Position numbers and translations under genes: made by a program. Below the pieces are notes generated by a model. It saw only the letters and a list, made by a program, of their open reading frames with translations, was not told the DNA's origin and ran no database searches. DNA of 64,000 nt from Sulfurospirillum arsenophilum NBRC 109478 (GTDB lineage: Bacteria; Campylobacterota; Campylobacteria; Campylobacterales; Sulfurospirillaceae): NCBI RefSeq assembly GCF_000813345.1, contig NZ_BBQF01000003.1, forward strand, positions 479,742-543,741, given 5' to 3'. Of the stretch, positions 24,892-34,464 are shown piece by piece; position 1 is the stretch's first letter; each line of letters starts with the position of its first letter.

Positions 24892-26286
24892 TTAATGCTT
24901 TTTAAATCCTAAGTCGATGAGGTATAAAAGAGGGCCTGTCATAAACGTGGTCACCAGTGCCATAATGACGAACATGGTAAATAAGATAGGTGATAAAATC
25001 CCCAGTTCATAACCGATATTTAAAACAACCAATTCCATCAAACCTCTGGTGTTCATAAGGGCACCAATGGCGAGTGAATCTTTCCATGAAATCCCCATAA
25101 AACGACTGGCAACGGCACTGCCGATAAACTTTCCGACAACGGCTACGACAATGATTGCTAGACATACGATCCAGTGTTGGGATTCAAGCAAATTGATCTG
25201 TGTACGAAGTCCTGTAAGGGCAAAGAAAAGTGGTAAGAGTACCAGTAAACTCACATATTCCAAACGAGGTGCAATGCGCTCTTTGATTTCACTCTCACTG
25301 GAAGAGGGCATCATAACACCTGCCATAAAGGCGCCAAAAAGGGCATGGATACCCAGTAATTCTGTGACCAATGAACTTGCAAGAAGTACCACTAAAACAA
25401 TGGTAGTAATTTTCATATCCAGTGTTTCATGCATTTGTGTGCCAAGGCTTCGTAAAAAAGGTTTGATGACAAACAGCATCACCGTAATGTAGATGACAAT
25501 AGGGATGAGCATCAGCACAGACATCAAAAGATTGGTTGAAGTCGAAACGGAAATAACAATCGCTAAGATGTACCATGCTGTTGCATCATCCGCAGCAGCA
25601 CACGTGAGCGCCATCGCACCATACGAAGTTTTAGTGAGGTTACGATCTTTTAGGATACGTGCAAGCACAGGAAAGGCGGTAATGCTCATCGCAATACCAA
25701 TAAAGAGTGCAAACGCTGTAAAGGTCACCGTTTCAGAAGAAAAAGATGGGTAGATGACATAGGCAAGAATCGTACCCAAAAAGAAGGGAAAGATGATGCT
25801 TATGTGGCTAATGACAACAGAAGCTTTACTCTGCTGTTTGAGTTTGTCAAAATCAAGCTCCATACCTACAACAAACATAAAGAGGAGCAGACCGATTTGA
25901 CTTAAGAAGTGTAGGTTTTGAAACGAACTTTTAGGAAAAAGCAGTGCAGAAAACTCTGGGAAAACAAGCCCTAAAAGAGATGGTCCAAGCAGTACTCCCG
26001 CAAAAATTTCACCGATAACGGGTGGCTGAGAAAACTTAGAAATGAAAATACCAAAGGTACGAGCTGCCGCCATAATGACGATGATCTGCACCAGCAAAAG
26101 AGCGAGTGGATGCGACAGTTGTGTGGTAAAGGTTGTTCGTAAATTATCCCAAAAACTTCCAACGGAAACGGATTTTGAAATGAACTGCGTGCCCACATAA
26201 AGGGAATTGCCATAGTCTATAACTAAAAAAATACCACCGCCAAAAAGGAGCAGTGAGAGTAGATAGATTTTCGTCGAACGATCCAT
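24892..26286 (-). CDS. CPA2-family cation:proton antiporter (Kef/NapA-like, no RCK domain)
   Basis: 464 residues. After a variable N-terminus come the conserved segments QPPVIGEIFAGVLLGPSLLG, LLLFMFVVGMELDFDKLK, the unwound region ALTCAAADDATAWYIL with paired Asp, and GALMNTRGLMELVVLNIG. No nucleotide-binding RCK domain is attached. It would exchange sodium or potassium for protons at the inner membrane. A short dyad lies upstream of its start. Confidence 0.88.
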   Translation of the reverse strand: MDRSTKIYLLSLLLFGGGIFLVIDYGNSLYVGTQFISKSVSVGSFWDNLRTTFTTQLSHPLALLLVQIIVIMAAARTFGIFISKFSQPPVIGEIFAGVLLGPSLLGLVFPEFSALLFPKSSFQNLHFLSQIGLLLFMFVVGMELDFDKLKQQSKASVVISHISIIFPFFLGTILAYVIYPSFSSETVTFTAFALFIGIAMSITAFPVLARILKDRNLTKTSYGAMALTCAAADDATAWYILAIVISVSTSTNLLMSVLMLIPIVIYITVMLFVIKPFLRSLGTQMHETLDMKITTIVLVVLLASSLVTELLGIHALFGAFMAGVMMPSSSESEIKERIAPRLEYVSLLVLLPLFFALTGLRTQINLLESQHWIVCLAIIVVAVVGKFIGSAVASRFMGISWKDSLAIGALMNTRGLMELVVLNIGYELGILSPILFTMFVIMALVTTFMTGPLLYLIDLGFKKH

Positions 26287-26302
26287 AGTTAACCTCCTTG
26301 TC

Positions 26303-26321
26303 TCTAAGAGAAGCTCTTAGA
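26303..26321 (-). promoter_or_regulatory. Short perfect dyad upstream of antiporter start
   Basis: TCTAAGAG and CTCTTAGA separated by AAG, about 17 nt upstream of the start codon and next to the ribosome-binding site, so it could act as an operator or leader hairpin. Confidence 0.4.
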
Positions 26322-26434
26322 TATAAGATTCAATTATAACATATTGGGTTTGCTCGAATTCTGAAACGTTCTGACTGGCTTACATGTAAAAGAAAATGCT
26401 CAATAAAAAGACACCTCTTTTGTTACCAAGTTGA

Positions 26435-26440
26435 TATAAT
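26435..26440 (+). promoter_or_regulatory. -10 element of PIN-PhoH gene
   Basis: TATAAT 34 nt before the ATG at 26475, giving a leader of about 28 nt. Confidence 0.5.
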
Positions 26441-26474
26441 GTTTGCATAGAATTATCGCATGAAAGGGAGTCAG

Positions 26475-27872
26475 ATGTCAGTCAACAAAGTTTATGTGCT
26501 CGATACCAACATTATCTTGCACAATACCAATTTTATTAAAGAGTTGTGTGATGGCGGAAACAACATCATTGTGATCCCAGAAACGGTGCTCATTGAGCTG
26601 GAAGATTTTAAAAAGAACTTTACGGAACTTGGCTACCAAGCGAGGAGTTTTGCCAGAATGTTGGCAACGTGTAAAGTCATCGAAGTGGACATTCAAGAGC
26701 CATTTCGTGTGGTGAAGATGCAGTATGAAGAAGACATTGCGATTCATCTCTTCTCCAAAACTGTTTACAACTCAGATATAGACTCTCAATTTATCAACGA
26801 ATCCAACGATAAACGCATTCTTGAAGTCGCTTCAGGCGCGCAAACGTACTATCCTGATTACAAAGTTATTTTTCTCTCCTTAGATGTCTATGCGCGTATG
26901 TTTGGACTTTTCTACAATGTCACCGTTGAATCCTTGCGTGAAGATAGAAGCGATGTTCCAGAGTTTGAGTTTGTCAAACAGCTTCCCATCGACTCAGCAC
27001 TTTTCAATACACTCGATAAAAAGCTGATTATGGAGTATGACCCAGAGTACAAAAGCGGCAACTACTGCTATGAATTTGTCAGTGGAGATGGCAACTCTGA
27101 ACATGCCATTATCTCTCCTGGTGGTATCATTCACATGCTCAATGAAGAGCTTGACTTTAGAGGCTTGGAAATTAAGCCCATCAACCTCAAACAAAAGTTT
27201 TTTATGAAAGCGCTTCTTTCCAATATGTACGACATTCACGTCATCGATGCACGTGCGGGTAGCGGTAAAACCTTGATGGCGTTTGTTGCGGCGATGAGGT
27301 TGGTGAGTAAAGGCAGTTACGAAAAGATCGTTTATGTGCGCAACTCCATCGAAAGCGTTGACAAAGGTGCGGATATCGGCTACCTCTCAGGCAACGATGA
27401 GAAGTTTAGAATTTACAATATGGCGCTCTATGATACGCTTGAATTTATCGCCAAAAAGCGCATCAAAAAACGAGACAACTCCCAAGAGCCGCAAGTGGCG
27501 ATTGAGAAAAAAGTACAAGAGCTCATCACCAAGTATAACATCGAAAAGCTCTGGCCGGGTGAAGCGAGAGGTCGAACACTCTCAAATGCCATTGTGATTT
27601 TAGATGAGTGGCAAAACAGCTCAAATAATACGACACAGCTTATTTTATCGCGTCTGGATAATAACTGTAAAGCCATCGTGATTGGTTCCAACAGACAGAT
27701 CGATAATATGTACCTTAACCGCTTCAACAACGGTTTAACATCACTGTTAAAACAGACCAAAAAAGCGCAAACACACATTTCGCTTTTTGCGATTGAGTTA
27801 GACAAGTCGGTGCGTGGTAAATTCTCGCACTTTGCCGATGATATTTTTGGGGACGTGGACAAACACAAATGA
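26475..27872 (+). CDS. PIN domain-PhoH ATPase fusion (PhoH2/YlaK type)
   Basis: 465 residues. The N-terminal PIN nuclease domain starts VYVLDTNIILHN with D10 as first metal ligand; the C-terminal PhoH ATPase has Walker A GSGKT (from about residue 262) and Walker B VILDEWQN (D377). Fusions of this type act as RNA helicase/ribonucleases. The ATG at 26475 follows AAAGGGAG; a slightly earlier ATG at 26460 precedes that site. It leads an operon with the LpxH-like and patatin genes, overlapping the next start by 4 nt. Confidence 0.92.
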   Translation: MSVNKVYVLDTNIILHNTNFIKELCDGGNNIIVIPETVLIELEDFKKNFTELGYQARSFARMLATCKVIEVDIQEPFRVVKMQYEEDIAIHLFSKTVYNSDIDSQFINESNDKRILEVASGAQTYYPDYKVIFLSLDVYARMFGLFYNVTVESLREDRSDVPEFEFVKQLPIDSALFNTLDKKLIMEYDPEYKSGNYCYEFVSGDGNSEHAIISPGGIIHMLNEELDFRGLEIKPINLKQKFFMKALLSNMYDIHVIDARAGSGKTLMAFVAAMRLVSKGSYEKIVYVRNSIESVDKGADIGYLSGNDEKFRIYNMALYDTLEFIAKKRIKKRDNSQEPQVAIEKKVQELITKYNIEKLWPGEARGRTLSNAIVILDEWQNSSNNTTQLILSRLDNNCKAIVIGSNRQIDNMYLNRFNNGLTSLLKQTKKAQTHISLFAIELDKSVRGKFSHFADDIFGDVDKHK

Positions 27873-28642
27873 CCAAATACCAATTTTCAGGGGATGAAGA
27901 CCCGATCATTTTTCGCTCCATCTTTATCTCCGACCTTCACTTGGGAACACGTTTCTCCCAAGCGGAGGAACTTTTGGAATTTTTAAAATTTACACACTCT
28001 GAAAACCTCTATTTAGTCGGTGATGTTATTGATGGTTGGGCGATTAAGCGCAAGATCAAATGGGCACAGTCACACACGGATGTGATTCAAAAAGTGCTCA
28101 GGAAAGCTCGAAAAGGCACAAATGTTTACTACATCACCGGCAATCACGACGATTTTTTGCGCTCTTTTTTGCCTTTAGGTTTAGGTGATCACATCAAAGT
28201 CGTCGATGAGGTAGAGTATAAGAGCCTTAACAACGAGCATTTTTTCATTACACACGGCGATTTTTTTGACAGTATTACGATGACGAAACGGTGGCTCGCG
28301 ATTTTGGGAGATATAGGATACGATCTTTTGCTCAATGTCAACCACGTCATTGGTTGGTTTCGCAAAAAGCTTCGTTACCACAGCCATTGGTCGCTCTCCA
28401 AGTATGTTAAGGACAATGTCAAAAGCTCTATCTCGTTTATCACCGATTTTGAACACATCTTAAGTGAACATGCCAAACGGAACCATTACGATGGCGTGAT
28501 TTGCGGGCATATTCATAAGGCGGAAATTCGCGATATTGAAGGCATTAAGTACCTTAACTGTGGCGATTGGGTTGAGTCCTGTACGGCAATCGTGGAAACC
28601 TTAGAGGGTGAATTTAGGATTATACGATGGCTGGGACATTGA
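27869..28642 (+). CDS. Metallophosphoesterase, UDP-2,3-diacylglucosamine pyrophosphatase (LpxH-like) family
   Basis: 257 residues. Metal-site motifs are complete and in order: FISDLHLG (D22, H24), VGDVIDGW, TGNHDDFL, THGDFFD and CGHIHKAE. These place it in the LpxH/COG2908 group, which cleaves UDP-diacylglucosamine to lipid X in lipid A synthesis, although members of this longer subgroup may have other substrates. The start overlaps the PhoH stop (ATGA). Confidence 0.85.
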   Translation: MTKYQFSGDEDPIIFRSIFISDLHLGTRFSQAEELLEFLKFTHSENLYLVGDVIDGWAIKRKIKWAQSHTDVIQKVLRKARKGTNVYYITGNHDDFLRSFLPLGLGDHIKVVDEVEYKSLNNEHFFITHGDFFDSITMTKRWLAILGDIGYDLLLNVNHVIGWFRKKLRYHSHWSLSKYVKDNVKSSISFITDFEHILSEHAKRNHYDGVICGHIHKAEIRDIEGIKYLNCGDWVESCTAIVETLEGEFRIIRWLGH

Positions 28643-29409
28643 AAATTTCACTCGCTCTTTCAGGCGGAGCCGCTAGGGGCGCTTTTCATTTAGGAGTTAT
28701 TGCTGCACTTGAGCGAAATAATGTGGATATAGCCGCTGTTTCAGGCACCAGCATTGGGGCCGTCATTGCCGCAGGTGTGGGTTCAGGTGTGAGTGCTTTT
28801 GATATGATTCGTATTTTTCAAAGCAAAGCATTTCGTAAAGTGTTTCAATTCAACTATTTCCGAAGAGGATTACTGCGCATCAATGAAAAGGCGACAATCT
28901 TAAAAGAGATAGCACCCATTTCTCGCTTAGAGCAGATGCTCATTCCAACGTTTGTGACATGTGTTGATCTCCCCAGTGGTGAAATCGTGCGTTTTAGTAA
29001 GGGTGAGACGATAAAACTTGCCATCGCAAGCGCTGCGCTCATCCCTATTTTTCGCCCCATCACATATGAAAATTATACGCTTATTGATGGGGGATTTATG
29101 GACAATTTACCCGTAGAACCACTTTTGAAGCTTCCCTATCCAGTGGTAAGTGTGAACCTTTTTCCTTTACATGTAAAATCAAAAGGGAAAAATTCCTCTA
29201 GTATTGAGCGGGCGATTTATCTCTCCATTTTGGCTTCTTCCAAGCGGCAGATAGAACAGAGTGATCTGTGTATCAGTGATCCTGCTTTGAATGATTTTGG
29301 ATTGTTTACTTTTGGGCAATTAAAGGCATGTTTTGAGCTAGGATACGCTCAAGGGAGTGAGTCCATTTTGACTTTTATGGCACAACAAAGTATAATCAAG
29401 TCCTTTTAA
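28627..29409 (+). CDS. Patatin-like phospholipase
   Basis: 260 residues with the Ser-Asp dyad of patatins: oxyanion glycine loop SGGAARGAFHLG (residues 12-23), nucleophile S42 in GTSIG, and D154 in DGGFMDN. It is a soluble lipid acyl hydrolase of the RssA/YchK type by length. The gene overlaps the LpxH-like gene by 16 nt, so the two are translationally coupled and may both act on lipids. Confidence 0.9.
   Translation: MAGTLKISLALSGGAARGAFHLGVIAALERNNVDIAAVSGTSIGAVIAAGVGSGVSAFDMIRIFQSKAFRKVFQFNYFRRGLLRINEKATILKEIAPISRLEQMLIPTFVTCVDLPSGEIVRFSKGETIKLAIASAALIPIFRPITYENYTLIDGGFMDNLPVEPLLKLPYPVVSVNLFPLHVKSKGKNSSSIERAIYLSILASSKRQIEQSDLCISDPALNDFGLFTFGQLKACFELGYAQGSESILTFMAQQSIIKSF
29166..29177. repeat. 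TTTACATGTAAA palindrome, in patatin gene
   Basis: Exact copy, read Leu-His-Val-Lys just after the catalytic DGG region. Confidence 0.9.
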
Positions 29410-29435
29410 AGGTGATACGTGATTAAAGGAATAGA

Positions 29436-30134
29436 ATGACAAGCAAAGATTATTTAACCCAAATGTTCTCCCTTCAGCAAAAGCTGAACGATGAAACCAA
29501 TGGCATCGGCTGGGAAAATGGGTACACAAAAAACAACCGCATGATTAACTGGAAACGATGTATTTACATGGAGTGCGCGGAGCTCATTGATAGTTTTAGT
29601 TGGAAACATTGGAAAAATATTAATAAGCCTACCGACTGGGACAATGTCACGGTTGAGATCGTCGATATCTGGCATTTTATTATGAGTTTATTGTTAGAAG
29701 ATTATAAAACCAATGGCAAAGGTGACATCGAAAAACTTGTTTTAGATGTGCTGGATGTGCAAGGTTTTGAAGCGTTTACGAAAGAGCCATTATCCGCGGG
29801 ATCTGCTGATCCGATGGAGCTTATCAATGACATTGAGAGCATCATCCATGACACAACAGGCTTTGAGATAGACCTTTACGATGGACTTTTATGTGAGTAT
29901 TTTACACTCTCACGCAAATGTGGCATCAATCTAAAAGTATTGTATAAATTCTATGTGGCGAAAAATGTTCTCAATCAATTCCGTCAAGATCATGGGTACA
30001 AAGAGGGACATTACATCAAAGTATGGAATGGTAAAGAAGATAACGAAGTGATGCTCTCACTCCTTCAAGGTGAGTCTGCTCCAACGGTAGAGGCACTTTA
30101 TAAAAAACTAGAGAAAGCCTATCCAAAGGCGTAA
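29436..30134 (+). CDS. dut: dUTP diphosphatase, dimeric all-alpha type
   Basis: 232 residues. The all-helical NTP-pyrophosphohydrolase motifs are MECAELIDSFSWKHWK (Glu/Asp metal ligands) and VTVEIVDIWHFIMS. This is the Campylobacter/trypanosome-type dUTPase, unrelated to the trimeric beta-sheet enzyme. It hydrolyses dUTP (and dUDP in this family) to dUMP, keeping uracil out of DNA. It lies 26 nt after the patatin gene. Confidence 0.92.
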   Translation: MTSKDYLTQMFSLQQKLNDETNGIGWENGYTKNNRMINWKRCIYMECAELIDSFSWKHWKNINKPTDWDNVTVEIVDIWHFIMSLLLEDYKTNGKGDIEKLVLDVLDVQGFEAFTKEPLSAGSADPMELINDIESIIHDTTGFEIDLYDGLLCEYFTLSRKCGINLKVLYKFYVAKNVLNQFRQDHGYKEGHYIKVWNGKEDNEVMLSLLQGESAPTVEALYKKLEKAYPKA

Positions 30135-30158
30135 AAAGTAGGGTTTCCCCTACTTTTT
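30133..30158. terminator. Bidirectional terminator between dut and queD
   Basis: AAAAAGTAGGG (30133-30143), TTTC loop, CCCTACTTTTT (30148-30158). T runs exist on both strands and the hairpin overlaps both stop codons. Confidence 0.8.
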
Positions 30159-30692
30159 ATTGTAAACGATACTTCTGCTTTTTGGTGTTTCTAAAAACTC
30201 TACGTGTGACACTTCCACTCCCAAACGACTCATCTTTTTCGCAATGATGCCCAGTAACCATGTTGAGATATTTTCACTGGTTGGCACGAAATCAACGATG
30301 ATGTAGCCCTCATACATCTCTATAAGATGGCTTGGTTGATCGGTGATAGTATTAAGATCAGGAATTTTATAGCCTGCTTCATTTTCAATGAGGTTTTGTT
30401 TGTCTGCAAAATGTGGCAGGAGTGTTTCAAAAAGTGGATCGTGAATATCGATGATAAATTTATGGTCTAACGTGGTGTCTAAAAAGAGTTTGAACCAGTT
30501 GAGATGATGAAAGTCGGTGACCATGCCATTTTTAAGCTCATTGCTTTGTAAAAAAACGATAATTTTGCCTTGGTGACCATGCAGGTGGCGACACGCTAAA
30601 CAGCCATTCAGTGAGAACTCAGCGTCTAGTTCTTGCGACCAAACACGGTGTCCATAACAAAAATCGAACTCTTTACTTATTTGCCAAATCAT
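30150..30692 (-). CDS. queD: 6-carboxy-5,6,7,8-tetrahydropterin synthase
   Basis: 180 residues of the PTPS/QueD fold. Zinc ligands are H15 (CYGHRVW) and H38 and H40 (CRHLHGHQG), with C34 as catalytic Cys candidate. QueD turns dihydroneopterin triphosphate into carboxytetrahydropterin, the second step to queuosine. It is longer than the 120-residue E. coli protein because of an insertion around residues 80-125. It diverges from queE and queC, which supply the next two steps. Confidence 0.9.
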   Translation of the reverse strand: MIWQISKEFDFCYGHRVWSQELDAEFSLNGCLACRHLHGHQGKIIVFLQSNELKNGMVTDFHHLNWFKLFLDTTLDHKFIIDIHDPLFETLLPHFADKQNLIENEAGYKIPDLNTITDQPSHLIEMYEGYIIVDFVPTSENISTWLLGIIAKKMSRLGVEVSHVEFLETPKSRSIVYNKK

Positions 30693-30813
30693 TTATATAT
30701 AACCTTTTTTGAAGTCTTTAATGATACCTAAAAAGAGATATAAAGAAAATTTTTGACGTGGATTTTAGAGTAAATATATTATGATATAACTATTAAATCA
30801 ATGAAAGAGCGTT

Positions 30814-31392
30814 ATGTTAAAAGTCGTCGAAATATTTTATTCTATTCAAGGGGAAGGCACTCAAGTGGGTGTTCCCTCCATCTTTATTCGCCTGTATGGG
30901 TGCAATCTTACCTGTGCGTTTTGCGATGAAGTGTTGCACAAGGCTGAGTATGAAAGCCTTAGTTTTAATGAAGTGATCGAGCGCATTAAAAAATACCCTT
31001 CCATGCATGTTATCATTACCGGTGGCGAGCCTACCCTTTACAATCTAAATGGATTTATCGAATTTTTACAAGCCCATATGTACTCTGTAGCTGTTGAAAC
31101 CAATGGATATAATTTTTCCAATATTGTCAATGCAAACTGGGTGACCTATAGCCCAAAAAATTGGGATAAAATTGAAAAAAATGGGTATGATGAGATTAAA
31201 TTTGTTGTGGGGAAAACGTCTCCTGTTGAGAAAATACTCGACTTTAAAAGCTATAAGCCTATTTTTATTCAGCCTCAAAACGAGATGGATCGTCCCAATC
31301 AAGAGAATCTAAATTATTGCATCGAGTTTGTCAAAGCACATCCTCAATTTATCTTAAGTGTGCAGTTGCACAAGTTTTTAGGAGTAGAGTAA
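30814..31392 (+). CDS. queE: 7-carboxy-7-deazaguanine synthase (radical SAM)
   Basis: 192 residues. The radical-SAM cluster motif is C30-x3-C34-x2-C37 (YGCNLTCAFCD), preceded by FYSIQGEGTQVGVPSIFIRL, the QueE signature, and followed by ITGGEPTL. It converts carboxytetrahydropterin to CDG. It is a short version of the family. The stop overlaps the queC start (TAATG). Confidence 0.93.
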   Translation: MLKVVEIFYSIQGEGTQVGVPSIFIRLYGCNLTCAFCDEVLHKAEYESLSFNEVIERIKKYPSMHVIITGGEPTLYNLNGFIEFLQAHMYSVAVETNGYNFSNIVNANWVTYSPKNWDKIEKNGYDEIKFVVGKTSPVEKILDFKSYKPIFIQPQNEMDRPNQENLNYCIEFVKAHPQFILSVQLHKFLGVE

Positions 31393-32060
31393 TGAAGCGC
31401 GCATTGGTTGTTTTTAGTGGTGGACAAGACAGCACTACCTGTCTTGGTTGGGCGAAAAACCGTTTTGATTATGTGGAGAGTATTACGTTTGATTATGGGC
31501 AAAAACATCGCGTTGAAATTGCACAAGCGGGGAAGATCGCCGAAGCTTTACATGTAAAAAATACATTGCTTAGTCTTGATGCTTTTTCTCAGCTCAATGA
31601 CTCAGCATTGATCGATAGTACGCAAGATATTGGTGCACATCACAGAACCCATACTAACCTTCCAGCCTCTTTTGTTCCTAATCGTAACGCGATCTTTTTT
31701 ACCCTTGCACATGCGTTTGCTCAAAAGCAAGGGATTGAACACATTATCATTGGGGTCAATCAGACGGATTATTCGGGGTATCCTGATTGCAGGGAGCCGT
31801 TTGTGAAAGCCTTGGAGCTTGCACTCAATCTTGGCAGCGAAGCGAACATCACATTTCACTATCCACTCATGCATTTAACCAAGGCTGAAACCTTTGAACT
31901 CTCCAAGCAAGAGGGCGTTTTGGAGCTGGTCATTAATGAGTCGCATACGTGCTATAATGGAGATCATCAACATAAACATACATGGGGATACGGTTGTGGC
32001 GAATGCCCAGCGTGTGTCTTGCGAAAACAGGGTTGGGAAGCTTACGAAAAACAGATTTAA
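31392..32060 (+). CDS. queC: 7-cyano-7-deazaguanine synthase
   Basis: 222 residues. An N-terminal PP-loop SGGQDS (residues 9-14) activates the substrate with ATP; C-terminal Cys residues in HTWGYGCGECPACVLRK bind zinc. It makes preQ0 from CDG, ammonia and ATP. The true start is the ATG at 31392 overlapping the queE stop. queF is not in the window, and no preQ1 riboswitch was recognised. Confidence 0.93.
   Translation: MKRALVVFSGGQDSTTCLGWAKNRFDYVESITFDYGQKHRVEIAQAGKIAEALHVKNTLLSLDAFSQLNDSALIDSTQDIGAHHRTHTNLPASFVPNRNAIFFTLAHAFAQKQGIEHIIIGVNQTDYSGYPDCREPFVKALELALNLGSEANITFHYPLMHLTKAETFELSKQEGVLELVINESHTCYNGDHQHKHTWGYGCGECPACVLRKQGWEAYEKQI
31547..31558. repeat. TTTACATGTAAA palindrome, in queC
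   Basis: Exact copy, read Leu-His-Val-Lys. Confidence 0.9.
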
Positions 32061-32064
32061 AATT

Positions 32065-32076
32065 TTTACATGTAAA
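32065..32076. repeat. TTTACATGTAAA palindrome after queC
   Basis: Exact copy, 4 nt beyond the queC stop. Confidence 0.9.
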
Positions 32077-32117
32077 GATGCGTAAGTCATACTTGCATCG
32101 TAATAAGGAGAGCTACC

Positions 32118-33833
32118 ATGAGCATTAAGTCCTCTTTTTTGATCTTAACGATGTTAGCGTTTTTAGTCTCTATCGGCTTTGAGTTTGTCAACTGGTCGGA
32201 CGAACGCGAAGATGTTAATGCTATGGCAGAGCGAAATGCCGACGAGATGGTGCAAGGCTTTAAACAACTGTTGGCGTTAAAGTCTGATCCTTTCAAAAAA
32301 CAGACAATGGACTATGCTGCATGGAATGATCTTGCTCATTTTACGGAAACAAAAGAGCTCCAATGGGCAGATGACAACCTCAAAGGTAGCACCATACAGT
32401 TTGGCATTAACGGTTTTTACATCTTAGACGCTTCAAAAAAAGTTCTTTTCTCCGAAGTTGACAAATCTTTTTTAGAAAACATCTCTATACTGTTTCCTCT
32501 CGAACTTCTTGATAGCGCAAATAGTGAACTGCTACACTTCTTTGCTAAAACACCTCAAAATATCGTTGAGTTTTACGTAGCTCCTATTCACCGCATTGAC
32601 GAAAATGTGAGTGCAGACTCTTTGTCAAAAGGGTTTGTGATTATCGCCAAGCATTGGGATGAACCTTTTTTAGAGGAGCTTAGTCGTTTTGGCATTGCAG
32701 AGGTGCAGTTGAGTGCCTTTAAGACGGGCCAAAATAATTATTCGATTATGCATGAAATTCCATTTCTGGGGATTCAAGGTGAAAAAGTCGGTACACTGTA
32801 TTTGCATTTCCATAACAAGATGAATGAAGTTTTGGATAATTACGGCACAAAGGATATCCAACTCTCCTTCCTCAATACCTTCCTTCTGATGCTTGTTTTT
32901 GCGCTTTTAATTACAAAATTCATCTCTTTCCCACTACGTGACATTACCAATGCACTTGAGCATAAAAGCAAAGAGCCTTTACGAAAGTATTTACTCAACG
33001 AAAACGAGTACGGAGCAATTGCGACAGCACTATGTGAATCGTTTGATACTAAAAATGAGCTTGAAGAGCTCAATAAAAACTTAGAAGCAAAAGTGCATGA
33101 AGAGGTTGAAAATAGTAGACTTAAAGACAGAATGCTTTTTCAACAAGCCAAACTTACAGCCCTTGGGGAGATGCTTAACAACATAGCGCATCAGTGGCGA
33201 CAACCACTCAATACCATCAGTGTGGTTATCAGTAAGATTTATTTGGACAGTAAACGGGAAAAATTGACACCGCAGATGCTTGAAGATGAGATTTGTAAGC
33301 TTCGCGAACTTATTCAAAACATGTCTTCTACCATTGATGATTTCAAAGATTTTTTCAAACCAGATACTGAAAAAGTACGCTTTTCGCTTCGCAAGTCAAT
33401 GGAAGAGTGTATCAAAATCACTGATGGTGGCATCGCTAATAAAAACATTGCTTTTCAAGTGGATTGTCCTATTGAGATTGAAATAAATGGCTTTAAAAAA
33501 GAGCTTTCCCATGTGCTTTTGGTTTTGATTAATAATGCTAAAGATGCGATCATCCAAAGAGAGATTCAAAACGGGACTATTAGCCTAAAAGCGTATGAAC
33601 AAGAACACTACATCATCATTGAAGTCTCTGATAATGGCGGTGGTGTGGATGAGGCGCATGTAGCGTCTATCTTTGATCCATTTTTTACGACCAAAGAGGC
33701 GATGGGTGGAAGCGGGACAGGACTTTACATCTCTAAGCAGATTGTTGAGCAGAGTATGCAAGGCTCCATCAGTGCTGTCAATGAACGAGGTGGACTTGTT
33801 GTGACACTTGTTTTACCTAAAGAAGAAGCGTAG
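32118..33833 (+). CDS. CHASE4-domain sensor histidine kinase
   Basis: 571 residues. Helix 1 (residues 6-22) and helix 2 (about 245-262) enclose a periplasmic CHASE4-type sensor with the DYAAWNDLAHF motif. A coiled coil leads to a HisKA-like region with H358 in NNIAHQWRQPLNTI, then a HATPase domain with NAKDAI, DNGGGV and GGSGTGLYISKQIVE. No response regulator adjoins it, so it is an orphan kinase. GGAGAG precedes the ATG at 32118. The ligand is unknown. Confidence 0.88.
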   Translation: MSIKSSFLILTMLAFLVSIGFEFVNWSDEREDVNAMAERNADEMVQGFKQLLALKSDPFKKQTMDYAAWNDLAHFTETKELQWADDNLKGSTIQFGINGFYILDASKKVLFSEVDKSFLENISILFPLELLDSANSELLHFFAKTPQNIVEFYVAPIHRIDENVSADSLSKGFVIIAKHWDEPFLEELSRFGIAEVQLSAFKTGQNNYSIMHEIPFLGIQGEKVGTLYLHFHNKMNEVLDNYGTKDIQLSFLNTFLLMLVFALLITKFISFPLRDITNALEHKSKEPLRKYLLNENEYGAIATALCESFDTKNELEELNKNLEAKVHEEVENSRLKDRMLFQQAKLTALGEMLNNIAHQWRQPLNTISVVISKIYLDSKREKLTPQMLEDEICKLRELIQNMSSTIDDFKDFFKPDTEKVRFSLRKSMEECIKITDGGIANKNIAFQVDCPIEIEINGFKKELSHVLLVLINNAKDAIIQREIQNGTISLKAYEQEHYIIIEVSDNGGGVDEAHVASIFDPFFTTKEAMGGSGTGLYISKQIVEQSMQGSISAVNERGGLVVTLVLPKEEA

Positions 33834-33854
33834 CAAAGGGAAAATTCCCTTTGC
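33833..33854. terminator. Perfect inverted repeat between convergent genes
   Basis: GCAAAGGGAA (33833-33842) and TTCCCTTTGC (33845-33854) with two bases between, overlapping the kinase stop and just before the oxidoreductase stop. There is no T run. Confidence 0.5.
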
Positions 33855-33858
33855 ATGA

Positions 33859-34422
33859 TTACTCTGCTAAAAATTTAAAAAGAGATGTACTCCAGTCTTC
33901 GCAGTTAAGAATTTTTTGATACGTGTTAATGTCTTTTTTAAGCGCTTCATCTGTCAATTTCATCGCACCATAGGCTGCAAAAATTCCTTTAAACTCCATT
34001 CCCGTAAACACAATCGTTGATTGAAGTGGTCTGAGGTACTCACTGAGCGTAAAGTTGTTGTATGCACCTGATTGGTACGCATACTCAGGTGAACCTGTAC
34101 TCACGATGATTTTGCTCTCTTTTCCCGCAAGTTTACTTCCCTCTGGTCCATACGCGAAACCATAACCTAACACTTTGTCTTGCCACTCTTTTAAAATAGC
34201 AGGTGCGCTGTACCAGTAGAGGGGGAATTGAAAAATGATACGATCAAATTGGACTAAGAGTGCTTGCTCTTTAGCAACGTCAATGGCTTCAACGGTTTTG
34301 TAAGTCGCATACAGATCATGTACGGTGATGTTCGCTTCGTTTTTGATACTTTCAAGTAGTGCTTTATTGACTTTAGATTCAGCAATATTGGGGTGTGCTA
34401 AGATAATCAGTGTTTTTTTCAT
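33859..34422 (-). CDS. NAD(P)H-dependent flavodoxin-fold oxidoreductase (KefF/NQO family)
   Basis: 187 residues of the flavodoxin-like fold. The FMN loop is LAHPNIAESKVNKAL, and QFPLYWYSAPAILKEWQDKVLGYGFAYG is the NQO/KefF signature. It reduces quinones or other electrophiles with NAD(P)H. It diverges from an HxlR regulator, an arrangement usual for inducible electrophile-response oxidoreductases. Confidence 0.88.
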   Translation of the reverse strand: MKKTLIILAHPNIAESKVNKALLESIKNEANITVHDLYATYKTVEAIDVAKEQALLVQFDRIIFQFPLYWYSAPAILKEWQDKVLGYGFAYGPEGSKLAGKESKIIVSTGSPEYAYQSGAYNNFTLSEYLRPLQSTIVFTGMEFKGIFAAYGAMKLTDEALKKDINTYQKILNCEDWSTSLFKFLAE

Positions 34423-34464
34423 AGGGTCTTTCCTTAAATAATTTAGAAAAATATACCGCTTAGT

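Noticed and set aside
26422..26440. GTTACCAAGTTG next to TATAAT upstream of the PIN-PhoH gene
   Set aside because: The half-site is 13 nt from the -10 instead of 26 and the GTAAT half is missing, so the geometry differs from the other three promoters.
30693..30813. preQ1 riboswitch in the que intergenic region
   Set aside because: No C-rich loop with an A-rich tail pairing of the preQ1 type is visible; only an AT-rich spacer with a TATGATATAAC-like promoter region.
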